A stretch of DNA of 46,839 nucleotides from Ulvibacterium sp. Its GTDB lineage: Bacteria; Bacteroidota; Bacteroidia; Flavobacteriales; Flavobacteriaceae. Shown one piece after another: positions 1 to 8,781 of the stretch; the stretch's first letter is position 1; each line of letters begins with the position of its first letter. The stretch covers positions 73,539 to 120,377 of the forward strand of contig NZ_JANQOO010000024.1 in NCBI RefSeq assembly GCF_028285715.1. The letters run 5' to 3'. A program made the position numbers and the translations under genes. Below the pieces are notes generated by a model. The model saw nothing but the letters and a program-made list of their open reading frames with translations, made no database searches and was not told the DNA's origin.

Positions 1-381
1 GGATTCTACGGCACTTGTTACAAATACAAGTTCCCATCCATCCGCAGCCATTGCGGTCAATTTAGAGGAAACGACCGCATCATTGGCGGCAATGTTCTGA
101 AATCGGATTCCGGCGATATTATAAAAATTCAAGAGTTTGGTTTCCTCAAAGTTCTTTACCCGGATATTCCCTCTTTTGGATTTGTTCCTTGTGTTGTCTT
201 CCTCCGTCTGCTCCGAAGTATACTCCTCAAAATCCTTTTCCTCTTGGGCATCAATGATTCGGGATCTACCAATTCCACTAGGGACAATGGATTCCACACT
301 AGTAATTACCTTAAATTGCTGGGCATGGATTTCAAAGGTGCCGGCGATGGTAAGGCAGATAATAAATAGAATTCTTTTCAT
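1..381 (-). CDS. Exported hypothetical protein, 3' end missing
   Basis: This is the first 127 codons of a gene that leaves the window at its left edge. The start is the ATG at 381, and the frame stays open to base 1. Residues 1-21 form a signal peptide (MKRILFIICLTIAGTFEIHA, then QQ), so the product is exported. An acidic Glu/Asp/Lys-rich linker follows. The last visible part, with KLTAMAADGWELVFVTSA, resembles the small DUF4177-type fold, in which a GWELV motif is typical; that match is from memory and tentative. The gene is divergent from rsgA, with about 107 bp between them. Function unknown. Confidence 0.75.
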   Translation of the reverse strand, partial: MKRILFIICLTIAGTFEIHAQQFKVITSVESIVPSGIGRSRIIDAQEEKDFEEYTSEQTEEDNTRNKSKRGNIRVKNFEETKLLNFYNIAGIRFQNIAANDAVVSSKLTAMAADGWELVFVTSAVES

Positions 382-446
382 TGTTTTCGCGATTTACTTG
401 TTAGAATTGGCCCAAAGATACCGCGATTCTTAAAAAGAAAAATAGG

Positions 447-454
447 TATTTTTG
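447..454 (+). promoter_or_regulatory. Candidate -7 element for rsgA
   Basis: TATTTTTG matches the Bacteroidota -7 consensus TAnnTTTG and lies 34 nt before the rsgA start codon. No clear -33 TTG is present at the usual distance, so support is partial. Confidence 0.4.
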
Positions 455-488
455 CGTCGACCTTAGCTATAACGCATTATTAAATGGA

Positions 489-1442
489 ATGACGGGAGTC
501 GTATACAAATCCACGGGTAGTTGGTATACCGTAAAAACGGATAGCGGAGAATTCTACGAATGTAGGATTAAGGGAAAATTTCGTATTAAAGGTATTAAAA
601 GTACAAATCCTGTTGCGGTCGGGGACAAGGTGAAATTCGAGATTGAACAAATTGGGGACGAGACCATTGGGGTTATCTCCGAAATAGAAGATCGTAAAAA
701 TTACATTATTCGGAAGTCGGTAAACCTTTCCAAACAGACCCATATCATTGCTGCTAACCTAGACCAGGTATTTTTGATAGTTACCTTGAATAACCCGGTG
801 ACCCACACCATTTTTATAGACCGTTTTTTGGCTACTGCCGAAGCCTATGATATTCCAACCGTTTTGTTGTTTAATAAAATGGACGCCTACGGTAGGGAAG
901 AGTTGGTCCGGGTAAAAGGTTTGATGGACCTTTATTCAAATGTGGGATATACCTCTATGGACATATCTGCAAAGACCGGGAGGAATGTAGACCAGGTAAA
1001 GGAATTGATGCTCCATAAAACCAGTATGTTTTCAGGCCATTCTGGGGTAGGCAAATCCACCTTGGTCAATAAACTGGAACCTTTTTTGGACCTTAAGACT
1101 GCGGAAATATCTGAACAACACCTACAAGGACAACATACTACTACATTTGCCGAGATGTTCGATCTAAGCTTTGACGCACGGATTATAGATACACCAGGAA
1201 TAAAAGGATTTGGTATGGTAGATATGGATAAGGACGAAATAGGGGATTATTTTCCCGAATTTTTTAGGCTGAAGAAGAATTGTAAATTTAACAACTGCCT
1301 ACATTTGGATGAACCAAAATGTGCGGTTAAGGAGGCCTTGGAAAGGGGTGAAGTGTCTTGGAGCAGGTATCGAAGTTATGTACAAATGGTAACTGACCAA
1401 GAAGAAACATACAGAATGGATAACTATGGTAAAACGGATTAA
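489..1442 (+). CDS. rsgA: Ribosome small subunit-dependent GTPase A (RsgA)
   Basis: RsgA is a cytoplasmic GTPase that checks late maturation of the 30S ribosomal subunit. The 317-residue product is of normal family length. It has an N-terminal OB fold (about residues 1-75) and then the circularly permuted G domain: LLFNKMD (G4) comes before GHSGVGKST (G1, about 183-191) and DTPGIKGFG (G3, about 234-242). The C-terminal zinc site is complete: C265, C270, H272 and C278. The start ATG at 489 gives the expected short N-terminus. dtd follows 42 nt later on the same strand, so the two are probably co-transcribed. The identification is secure. Confidence 0.96.
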   Translation: MTGVVYKSTGSWYTVKTDSGEFYECRIKGKFRIKGIKSTNPVAVGDKVKFEIEQIGDETIGVISEIEDRKNYIIRKSVNLSKQTHIIAANLDQVFLIVTLNNPVTHTIFIDRFLATAEAYDIPTVLLFNKMDAYGREELVRVKGLMDLYSNVGYTSMDISAKTGRNVDQVKELMLHKTSMFSGHSGVGKSTLVNKLEPFLDLKTAEISEQHLQGQHTTTFAEMFDLSFDARIIDTPGIKGFGMVDMDKDEIGDYFPEFFRLKKNCKFNNCLHLDEPKCAVKEALERGEVSWSRYRSYVQMVTDQEETYRMDNYGKTD

Positions 1443-1484
1443 ACACAACATATCTTCTCCCGATAGGAAGTCGGGCATTGCATT

Positions 1485-1937
1485 ATGCGAGCGGTGATTC
1501 AAAGAGTATCGAAGGCAAGTGTGGCGGTAGAGGGAAAGGTAGTTTCCAAAATCAACAATGGGCTTCTCATTTTATTGGGGATTGAGGATGCCGACGGCGG
1601 AGAAGACATTGAATGGCTCTCACGAAAAATCGTGAACCTACGCATTTTTAATGACTTGGAAGGCATAATGAATCTTTCTTTATTGGACATTGATGGTAGC
1701 GCTCTTGTGGTTAGTCAGTTTACCCTACATGCCTCTACCAAAAAAGGAAACAGACCCTCTTATATAAAGGCCGCAAAACCCGATGTTTCCATTCCCTTGT
1801 ATGAAAAATTTATAGAACAATTGGAAATCGACTCGGGTAAAAGTGTAGGGACGGGAGTTTTTGGTGCCGATATGAAAGTGGAATTATTAAATGATGGCCC
1901 GGTGACCATAGTCATGGATACAAAAAACCGGGAATAA
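1485..1937 (+). CDS. dtd: D-aminoacyl-tRNA deacylase
   Basis: Dtd hydrolyses D-aminoacyl-tRNAs (and glycyl-tRNA-Ala) and so keeps D-amino acids out of translation. The 150-residue product is the usual length and begins MRAVIQRVSKASVAV, the family signature start. The two catalytic-pocket motifs are present: SQFTLHA (about residues 77-83) and a Gly-Pro motif in NDGPVTIVMDT near the C-terminus. The gene lies 42 nt after rsgA in the same direction. The short gap contains only a weak 5-bp CCCGA/TCGGG hairpin. Confidence 0.96.
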   Translation: MRAVIQRVSKASVAVEGKVVSKINNGLLILLGIEDADGGEDIEWLSRKIVNLRIFNDLEGIMNLSLLDIDGSALVVSQFTLHASTKKGNRPSYIKAAKPDVSIPLYEKFIEQLEIDSGKSVGTGVFGADMKVELLNDGPVTIVMDTKNRE

Positions 1938-2019
1938 GTCATATTCATCGATTTTGTAACCATAAAATGTAAGAAATCTTCGTACTTTACGTTGTAAGTT
2001 TCAACCCCGACCTAAACCA

Positions 2020-3936
2020 ATGCGACTACTCCTAGTTTTTACCACACTTTTTCTGGTATATTTCTGTTCTGCCCAAGAACGCGATTATCAAGCCTTTTTG
2101 TTGGATAAAGATCTTGTCGAAAATGCCAATGCAGTTGTTCGATTGGATGAAATGCGTATACACCTTGAGGCCAGAAACAAGATGGTGTATACCGTAAGGC
2201 AAGTGGTAACGGTTTTGAACAAGTTAGGTAATCGATATGCCAACCCCCGGGTTTTTTATGACGGCGATAAAAAAATAAAGCACATAGAAGCTTATGTGTA
2301 CAATAAAATGGGGAAGGAAATTGAACACATAAAGAAAAGGGATTTTAGTGACATTAGCGCAGCAGACGGTATATCCCTTTACATAGATGATAGATTACTC
2401 ACTTATTCCTATACCCCTGTACAGTATCCGTATACCATGGAATTTTCCTATGAGGTGGAAACTAGTGATACAGGACTTTTTCCTCCATGGTATTTTTTAT
2501 CGGGATACTTGGCAAGTGTGGAAAGGAGCCACTATGAGATTACGTATGCCACAAATGACTTAAAACCGATAATAAAGGAGCACAATCTGGGTGGTTTTTC
2601 TATTGAAAAAGAAGAAAGAGCAGGTCGTATAGTGTATACCGGCCATAAACTTCCCGCGGTAAAAAGTGAGGCGCATAGTCCGGATTATGGTAGCTTGGCA
2701 CCAAAACTTTCGGTACGATTGACCCATTTTCACTATAAAGGCTTTGATGGCGATGTGGATGATTGGAACCAATTGGGATCGTGGGTCAATAACTCTCTTT
2801 TGAAGGGACGCACGGAACTTTCGGAGGCAACTAAGAACCTTGCGAGAAATCTGGTAAAGGGTATCGAGGATGACCTCGAAAAAGCGAAAGTGATTTACAA
2901 ATATGTACAGAACAATACCAGGTACATAAGCGTTCAGATAGGTATTGGAGGTTTCAGGCCCATAAGTGCCATTGAGGTTGATCGTGTTAAATATGGAGAT
3001 TGTAAGGGACTTTCCAATTATACAAAGGCCCTGTTGGAGGCGGTAAATGTAGAATCATATTATACCGTTGTTGAGGCGGGTAGCAGAAAAGTAGATTTTA
3101 AGGAGGATTTTGCAGACTTAAGACAAGGCAATCATGTTATTTTGGCCATTCCATACAAAGACAGGTACTATTGGATTGATTGCACTTCCCAAATCCATCC
3201 TTTTGGTTTTGTTGGAGACTTTACGGATGATCGTAAGGTCTTGGTCGTAAAACCGGAAGGAGGCGAACTTGTATCCACGGTAGCATACAATAATGAGCAG
3301 AACCATCAATTGACACGCGCACAATTCAACGTTTTGGAAAACGGCGAAATATCCGGTGAAGTGACCATAACCACGAAAGGGATACAATATGACAATCGCT
3401 TTTCCCTTGAGGAAAAATCAGTGGACAATATCAGCAAGCATTATAAGGATTACTGGGGTGAAGTAAATAACCTTAATGTACATGGTTATAAATTTGACAA
3501 TGATAGGGAGGAAATTTTGTTTACCGAAGTTGTTGAGGTTTCTGCCAAAAATTATGCTTCCCTAAGCGGGGAAAGAGTTTTATTTGCGCCCAACGCCTTC
3601 AACAAAAGTACTTATGTGCCACAACGCTATAGAAACAGGAAATTGCCCTTGGAAATACAACGCGGTTTTTTGGATGAGGATATATTTGAAATAACAATAC
3701 CCAATGGATACAAAGTTGAAGCCCTTCCGGACAATGTTAGCCTGGAGACCCGATTCGGCACGTATACCATGGAACTTGATTACGATTCGGAAACCAATGC
3801 CTTAACGTATAAACGTAGTTTTTTTCTAAAGAAAGGGACACATCCCAAAGAGGAATATACCAATTACCGCAATTTTAGAAAAAAGATTGCTTCAGCGGAT
3901 AAAGCCCAAGCCGTAATCATCAAAGCCGACCTATAA
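2020..3936 (+). CDS. Exported DUF3857 / transglutaminase-like protein, catalytic triad intact
   Basis: The 638-residue product starts with a signal peptide (residues 1-18, ending FCSAQ) and is predicted to act in the periplasm or at the outer membrane. The first half is a DUF3857 beta-rich domain. A transglutaminase-like core follows at about 280-395, where the papain-like triad is visible: C328 in YGDCKGLS, H372 in GNHVILA and D387 in YYWIDCTS. The C-terminus is beta-rich, like DUF2569/DUF3858-type tails. The substrate is unknown; members of this family may cleave or cross-link peptide bonds. It lies 24 nt before a paralogue (3961-6012) that lacks Cys and His, so the two probably form a pair. 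The function assignment stops at family level. Confidence 0.85.
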   Translation: MRLLLVFTTLFLVYFCSAQERDYQAFLLDKDLVENANAVVRLDEMRIHLEARNKMVYTVRQVVTVLNKLGNRYANPRVFYDGDKKIKHIEAYVYNKMGKEIEHIKKRDFSDISAADGISLYIDDRLLTYSYTPVQYPYTMEFSYEVETSDTGLFPPWYFLSGYLASVERSHYEITYATNDLKPIIKEHNLGGFSIEKEERAGRIVYTGHKLPAVKSEAHSPDYGSLAPKLSVRLTHFHYKGFDGDVDDWNQLGSWVNNSLLKGRTELSEATKNLARNLVKGIEDDLEKAKVIYKYVQNNTRYISVQIGIGGFRPISAIEVDRVKYGDCKGLSNYTKALLEAVNVESYYTVVEAGSRKVDFKEDFADLRQGNHVILAIPYKDRYYWIDCTSQIHPFGFVGDFTDDRKVLVVKPEGGELVSTVAYNNEQNHQLTRAQFNVLENGEISGEVTITTKGIQYDNRFSLEEKSVDNISKHYKDYWGEVNNLNVHGYKFDNDREEILFTEVVEVSAKNYASLSGERVLFAPNAFNKSTYVPQRYRNRKLPLEIQRGFLDEDIFEITIPNGYKVEALPDNVSLETRFGTYTMELDYDSETNALTYKRSFFLKKGTHPKEEYTNYRNFRKKIASADKAQAVIIKADL

Positions 3937-3960
3937 ACCCACCCAATAAATAATTGAACC

Positions 3961-6012
3961 ATGAAAAACCTCAAAATTATTTTATGTCTGTTTACTTGTG
4001 TCATTACTCAAGCCATTTCGGCACAGGAAGTTAAATTCGGAAAGGTAACCGAAGCCGAGCTAAAGCAAGAGGTGTATGAAAAAGATTCTTCAGCCGTTGC
4101 CGCAGTATTGTATCGGAATAAAAGTATTCGTTTTGAATATAAGCAATCCATAGGCTTTCAATTGGTTACCTATGTACACGAGCGTGTTAAGATTTATAAG
4201 CCGGAAGGCTTTGAGTATGCAACAGTAGCTGAACAACTATATAAGGAGGATAGTGATAAGGAGACCATAAGCGGTCTTAAGGCATTTACCTATAATTTGG
4301 AAAACGGTCAGGTCAAAAAACATAAATTGTCCAAGGAGAGTGAATTCAGAACTAAATTGAACGAGTACTACAGTGAAGAAAAATTTACCATGCCCAACGT
4401 AAAGGTCGGGAGTATTGTTGAATACGAATATCAGATCTATTCCCCTTTTTATTGGAGTATTGATGAAATAGAAATGCAATATGACATCCCTATCAAGTAT
4501 CAGGAAGTCTCCATTAAAACCCCGGAATATTTTGTGTTTCAACCCACCATGAAGGGATATCTTCCGCTTAACCCACAAAAGGGTACGGAAGGTGGAACAA
4601 TTACCTTTACCGATAAGCAGAGAACTGGAAAATATACCACAACCACTACGTATAGCAATTCTAAGCTGAACTATATGATCAATGTCACCAACTACACAAT
4701 GCATAATGTGCCGGCCTTAAAGCAGGAGCCTTATGTGAACAATATGGACAACTATAGAAGTGCTATTTTGTATGAATTGCAGTATACCAAGTTTCCCCAA
4801 TCCCCGATAAAAAGCTATACTACCACATGGGAAAAGGTAGTTAAGACCATTTACGAGAACCGTAGTTTTGGCGGTCAACTGGCTCAAAAAAGATATTTCA
4901 AGGAAGCACTTCAAAACCTGGTCGGGGATAAAACCGATGATATAGAAAAGGCTGCAGCTATTTTTCAATTTGTTCAAAGTCACATGAACTGGAATGGTAT
5001 GGTCGGGTTTTATGCCGAGAAAGGAGTTAAGAAAGCGTATGAGGATCGTAGCGGTAATATAGCGGACATTAACTTGATGCTGACCACAATGCTAAGTGAG
5101 GCTGGTTTGGAAGCCAATCCGGTACTCATAAGTACCAGGGACCACGGAGTGCCCATGTTTCCTACAAGGAAAGGCTTTAATTATGTGGTTGCCTCCGTTT
5201 CTTTAAACAATAACATTGTTCTTTTGGATGCCTCTAACAAATATACCAAACCCAATGTATTACCCATCCATGCATTGAACTGGTATGGAAAGCTGGTAAA
5301 AAAAGACGGAAGTTTTAGCACCGTTTCAGTAATGCCCAAAAGAGTTTCAAAAGAAAATTCCAATTGTACCGTATCTGTGGACCAGGATGGCCTAATTAGT
5401 GGTAGGATGCGGAAAACGTACACCGATTTTAAGGCTTACGAATTTAGAAACAAATTTAATGGTATAGAGGAAAATTCTTATTTAGAAAAATTGGAATCTT
5501 CCCATGTTGGAATGGAAATTGGGGAATATGGGGTGAAAAATAACAATGTTGTAGGTAAATCGGTAATGGAAAATATGGATTTTGCCCTAGAAGGTCAAGT
5601 GGCAATGGTCGGGGACAAGATGTACTTTAATCCCTTGTTGAGCAGTACAATTAATGAAAATCCTTTTAAATTGAAAGAACGGAACTACCCAGTAGATTAC
5701 GCCTACCCATGGGAACAAAAAATGGTTATCAATATTTCCATACCTGAAGGCTACAAGGTTGAGACATTACCCGAAGATATTAAGTTGGGCCTACCCAATA
5801 AAGCAGCTAGTTTTATTTATAAAGTCGTAGCCCAGGACAATACCATACAGGTTTTGGCCGATTTAAAAATGAATACTGCCATCATTCCTGCAGTGGACTA
5901 TCCAGACTTAAAAGAATTGTACAAAAAAATAGTGGAAAAAGAGGCAGAAAAAGTAGTTTTATCCAAAATTACGGCAGATGGCTCTCAAGAAACTCCAGCA
6001 GGAAGTAGATAA
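3961..6012 (+). CDS. Exported DUF3857 / transglutaminase-like paralogue with degenerate active site
   Basis: This 683-residue paralogue of the preceding gene has a signal peptide (residues 1-22, ending ISAQE), a DUF3857 region and a transglutaminase-like fold at about 325-430. When aligned by eye with its neighbour, the catalytic Cys position is N366 (RSGNIADIN), the His position is Y408 (KGFNYVVAS) and only D423 (LLDASNKY) is kept. It is therefore probably a pseudo-enzyme that binds a ligand or scaffolds its active neighbour; that role is inference. The reading frame is undamaged, so this is not simple decay. Its last 35 nt overlap the MazG-like gene in another frame, which suggests translational coupling. 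Confidence 0.83.
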   Translation: MKNLKIILCLFTCVITQAISAQEVKFGKVTEAELKQEVYEKDSSAVAAVLYRNKSIRFEYKQSIGFQLVTYVHERVKIYKPEGFEYATVAEQLYKEDSDKETISGLKAFTYNLENGQVKKHKLSKESEFRTKLNEYYSEEKFTMPNVKVGSIVEYEYQIYSPFYWSIDEIEMQYDIPIKYQEVSIKTPEYFVFQPTMKGYLPLNPQKGTEGGTITFTDKQRTGKYTTTTTYSNSKLNYMINVTNYTMHNVPALKQEPYVNNMDNYRSAILYELQYTKFPQSPIKSYTTTWEKVVKTIYENRSFGGQLAQKRYFKEALQNLVGDKTDDIEKAAAIFQFVQSHMNWNGMVGFYAEKGVKKAYEDRSGNIADINLMLTTMLSEAGLEANPVLISTRDHGVPMFPTRKGFNYVVASVSLNNNIVLLDASNKYTKPNVLPIHALNWYGKLVKKDGSFSTVSVMPKRVSKENSNCTVSVDQDGLISGRMRKTYTDFKAYEFRNKFNGIEENSYLEKLESSHVGMEIGEYGVKNNNVVGKSVMENMDFALEGQVAMVGDKMYFNPLLSSTINENPFKLKERNYPVDYAYPWEQKMVINISIPEGYKVETLPEDIKLGLPNKAASFIYKVVAQDNTIQVLADLKMNTAIIPAVDYPDLKELYKKIVEKEAEKVVLSKITADGSQETPAGSR

Positions 6013-6304
6013 TTGGATAAAGCAACACGGCGTACGCTATTTTAACGAACTCACAAACATGGCCCAACTCACCGAGGAAGTGGGGGAGGTGGCCCGTATT
6101 ATCGCACGGAGATACGGCGAACAGAGTGAAAAGGAATCCGATAAGGAAAGAGATCTAGGTGAGGAATTGGCAGATGTTCTCTTTGTAGTTCTTTGTTTGG
6201 CCAACCAGACAGGCGTGGATTTGCAGGGAGCCTTTGATCAAAAATTGGCTTTAAAGACCCAACGTGATCATGATAGGCACCAAAACAATCAAAAGCTCAA
6301 ATAA
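5978..6304 (+). CDS. MazG-like nucleotide pyrophosphohydrolase
   Basis: The 108-residue all-alpha product carries the MazG/NTP-PPase metal-binding motifs: QLTEEVGEVAR (about residues 30-40) and the EELADVLFVVLCL helix (about 62-74), with the E-E-x-x-E and E-x-x-D acids that hold Mg2+. These enzymes hydrolyse (d)NTPs, often damaged ones, to NMP and pyrophosphate. The single short domain matches the small MazG-like type rather than the two-domain E. coli MazG. The start ATG at 5978 lies inside the upstream gene, giving a 35-nt overlap. The exact nucleotide substrate cannot be read from sequence. Confidence 0.9.
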   Translation: MALKKLQQEVDNWIKQHGVRYFNELTNMAQLTEEVGEVARIIARRYGEQSEKESDKERDLGEELADVLFVVLCLANQTGVDLQGAFDQKLALKTQRDHDRHQNNQKLK

Positions 6305-6307
6305 TGC

Positions 6308-6315
6308 TATCTTTG
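6308..6315 (+). promoter_or_regulatory. Candidate -7 element for aroA
   Basis: TATCTTTG is an exact TAnnTTTG match 26 nt before the aroA TTG start. I find no -33 TTG at the usual distance; aroA may also be read through from mazG. Confidence 0.4.
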
Positions 6316-6341
6316 GGTTTCACTATTAGAACCCCAATAGA

Positions 6342-7571
6342 TTGAAACTATACCTGTCTCCTCCGTCAACCAAATTACTAAATTCGAACATACGGATTAC
6401 GGGCTCAAAAAGTGAGTCTAATCGTTTGCTACTACTGCGAGCCTTGTATCCGAATATTACGATTGATAATCTTTCCAATTCGGATGATGCCGATGTCATG
6501 CAAAAAGGACTGGGCGTAAGCAAGGGAGTGGTAGATATCCATCATGCAGGTACCGCTATGCGCTTTCTAACGAGCTACTTTGCCTCACAGGAAGATAAGG
6601 AGGTTCTCCTAACGGGTTCGCAGCGTATGACCGAACGTCCCATAGAAGTTTTGGTGGATGCGCTACGTGATTTGGGTGCCGAAATTGAATATGAAAAAAA
6701 TGCGGGATATCCGCCTATACGAATTAAGGGGAATACGCTTACCAAAAATAGGGTAAGCCTTCCAGCAAATATAAGCAGCCAATATATCTCCTCATTATTG
6801 CTGGTTGCACCTGGTTTGGAAAATGGCCTGGAAGTAGAACTAAAAGGCAAGATAACCTCTGTTCCATATATAAGGATGACCTTGGCCTTATTGGAACAAA
6901 TTGGTATTCAAACTTTTTTTGAAGGGAATACGATAAAGGTTTATCCCAAGGAATCCATGCCCCCCAAAACCCTAGTGGTAGAATCCGATTGGAGCTCTGC
7001 CTCTTATTTTTACAGCATAGTTGCCCTCGGAGATGTAGGTTCCAAAGTTGTGCTATCATCATATAAAAAGAATAGCTTGCAGGGTGATAGTGTCCTTGCC
7101 GAAATTTACAAAAATTGGGGAGTGGAGACCGATTTTGGAGAAAACGAAATTAGCCTAAGGAAAACAGCCCTCCTTAGCCCCAAAGGTTTGGACTTGGACC
7201 TTTCCAATGCCCCGGATACCGCCCAGACCATTGCGGTTACCTGTTTTGGACTTGGCGTTGGATGCCATCTTACGGGATTACACACCTTAAAAATCAAGGA
7301 AACGGATAGATTGGAGGCCTTAAACACGGAGCTGTCCAAATTGGGTGCCGATATTACGGTATCGGATAAGGATTTGATACTACGGCCATCGAATCAAATA
7401 AATAGAGACGTGGCCATCGACACCTATAACGATCATAGGATGGCCATGGCCTTTGCTCCCTTGGCCATGAATACTTCACTGCAAATCAACGATGCCGAAG
7501 TGGTCTCAAAATCCTACCCTGATTTTTGGAAGGACCTTGAAATACTCGGGTTTGGGATAGGAAAACCTTAA
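6342..7571 (+). CDS. aroA: 3-phosphoshikimate 1-carboxyvinyltransferase (EPSP synthase)
   Basis: AroA joins PEP to shikimate-3-phosphate in the sixth step of the shikimate pathway. The product is 409 residues, slightly shorter than E. coli AroA (427). Key motifs are present: GSKSESNR near the N-terminus (catalytic Lys), ISSQYISSLLL, SNAPDTAQT (catalytic Asp), KIKETDRLEAL (catalytic Glu) and YNDHRMAMAFA. The usual LGNAGTAMRPL loop reads IHHAGTAMRFL: the glycine equivalent to E. coli G96 is kept, but Asn94 is His and Pro101 is Phe. The start is TTG at 6342; no upstream ATG fits the family N-terminus. The gene is monofunctional and not clustered with other aro genes here. Confidence 0.94.
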   Translation: MKLYLSPPSTKLLNSNIRITGSKSESNRLLLLRALYPNITIDNLSNSDDADVMQKGLGVSKGVVDIHHAGTAMRFLTSYFASQEDKEVLLTGSQRMTERPIEVLVDALRDLGAEIEYEKNAGYPPIRIKGNTLTKNRVSLPANISSQYISSLLLVAPGLENGLEVELKGKITSVPYIRMTLALLEQIGIQTFFEGNTIKVYPKESMPPKTLVVESDWSSASYFYSIVALGDVGSKVVLSSYKKNSLQGDSVLAEIYKNWGVETDFGENEISLRKTALLSPKGLDLDLSNAPDTAQTIAVTCFGLGVGCHLTGLHTLKIKETDRLEALNTELSKLGADITVSDKDLILRPSNQINRDVAIDTYNDHRMAMAFAPLAMNTSLQINDAEVVSKSYPDFWKDLEILGFGIGKP

Positions 7572-7594
7572 TTCGTATTTAATCCCTCTTTTAC

Positions 7595-7626
7595 TTGACA
7601 ACCCCTATGGCCACATTGTATATTTG
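7595..7626 (+). promoter_or_regulatory. queA promoter (Bacteroidota type)
   Basis: TTGACA begins at 7595 and the -7 element TATATTTG spans 7619-7626, with 21 nt between the TTG and the TA. Both elements match the Bacteroidota housekeeping consensus. The queA ATG is 32 nt downstream. Confidence 0.75.
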
Positions 7627-7657
7627 CAGCCGCAAAAATCGCTAACTTAATTTACTT

Positions 7658-8707
7658 ATGAAATTATCACATTTTAACTTTGAGCTTCCCAAGGATTTAT
7701 TGGCAGAGTACCCAACCGAGAATAGAGATGAATCCAAATTAATGGTTATTCATCGGGATTCTGGTAAAATAGAGCACAGGATGTTCAAGGATCTTATTGA
7801 TTATTTTGACGAGGGCGATGTAATGGTTCTGAACAATACAAAGGTCTTTCCAGCGAGGTTATATGGCAACAAGGAAAAAACAGGGGCACGTATCGAGGTT
7901 TTTTTATTGAGGGAACTGAATGAGGAACAAAGACTATGGGACGTTCTGGTGGATCCGGCACGGAAAATCAGAATTGGCAATAAATTATATTTTGGGGATG
8001 ATGAGAGCCTTGTGGCCGAAGTTATCGATAATACCACTTCCCGAGGGAGGACGCTGCGTTTTTTGTATGACGGAGCCTATATTGACTTTAGAAGGAAGCT
8101 AAGGGAATTGGGAGAGACACCCTTGCCAAAATACATAAAGCGAAATGTGGAACCAGAGGATGAGGAACGCTATCAGACCATTTACGCCAAGCATGAAGGA
8201 GCGGTGGCAGCTCCTACCGCCGGGCTCCACTTCTCCAAACATCTATTGAAACGTTTGGAAATAAAAGGAGTGAATTTTTCGGAATTGACCTTGCACGTTG
8301 GTTTGGGAACTTTTAACCCCGTAGAAGTGGAAGACCTTTCCAAACATAAAATGGATAGCGAAGAATTGATTATAGACGAAAAGGCAACCGAGGTGGTTAA
8401 CCGGGCCAAGGAAACCAGAAAAAAAGTATGTGCGGTGGGCACCACGGCAATGCGGGGATTGGAAAGTGCAGTTTCTTCCGAACAGACGTTGAATACATTT
8501 GATGGATGGACCAACAAATTCATTTTCCCCCCTTATGATTTTAGCATTGCCAATTGTATGATTACTAATTTTCATTTACCCAAATCCACTTTGCTTATGA
8601 TGGTATCCGCCTTTATAGGACACGATCTCATGAAAAGGGCCTATAAAGAAGCCATTTTGGAAGGATATCGCTTTTATTCCTATGGGGATGCCATGTTGAT
8701 TTTATAG
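7658..8707 (+). CDS. queA: S-adenosylmethionine:tRNA ribosyltransferase-isomerase
   Basis: QueA transfers the ribosyl group of SAM to 7-aminomethyl-7-deazaguanine in tRNA, giving epoxyqueuosine in the wobble position of GUN anticodons. The 349-residue product has the usual length. Family hallmarks are visible: [18 protein letters not shown] at the N-terminus, [16 protein letters not shown], and the central [10 protein letters not shown] and [11 protein letters not shown] motifs, then [17 protein letters not shown] near the C-terminus. It has its own promoter (7595-7626) and a Rho-independent terminator just after the stop (8730-8768). It is therefore probably transcribed alone, although rlmN follows closely. 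Confidence 0.96.
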   Translation: MKLSHFNFELPKDLLAEYPTENRDESKLMVIHRDSGKIEHRMFKDLIDYFDEGDVMVLNNTKVFPARLYGNKEKTGARIEVFLLRELNEEQRLWDVLVDPARKIRIGNKLYFGDDESLVAEVIDNTTSRGRTLRFLYDGAYIDFRRKLRELGETPLPKYIKRNVEPEDEERYQTIYAKHEGAVAAPTAGLHFSKHLLKRLEIKGVNFSELTLHVGLGTFNPVEVEDLSKHKMDSEELIIDEKATEVVNRAKETRKKVCAVGTTAMRGLESAVSSEQTLNTFDGWTNKFIFPPYDFSIANCMITNFHLPKSTLLMMVSAFIGHDLMKRAYKEAILEGYRFYSYGDAMLIL

Positions 8708-8729
8708 GAAGGTTACAACAGATCATGAA

Positions 8730-8768
8730 AATCCTGCCTACCAAATCAAAGGTGCGGCAGGATTTTTT
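8730..8768 (+). terminator. Rho-independent terminator after queA
   Basis: AATCCTGCC (8730-8738) pairs perfectly with GGCAGGATT (8756-8764), and the stem ends in a run of six T (8763-8768). Inside the loop, ACC and GGT can extend the pairing. The hairpin lies 22 nt after the queA stop. It falls inside an upstream in-frame extension of rlmN, which argues for the later rlmN start at 8782. Confidence 0.82.
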
Positions 8769-8781
8769 ATCGTTTTATGTT

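Noticed and set aside
137-433. 98-residue plus-strand ORF at the left edge
   Set aside because: It is antisense to an exported protein gene with a good signal peptide that reads from 381 to base 1; the plus-strand product looks like no protein family.
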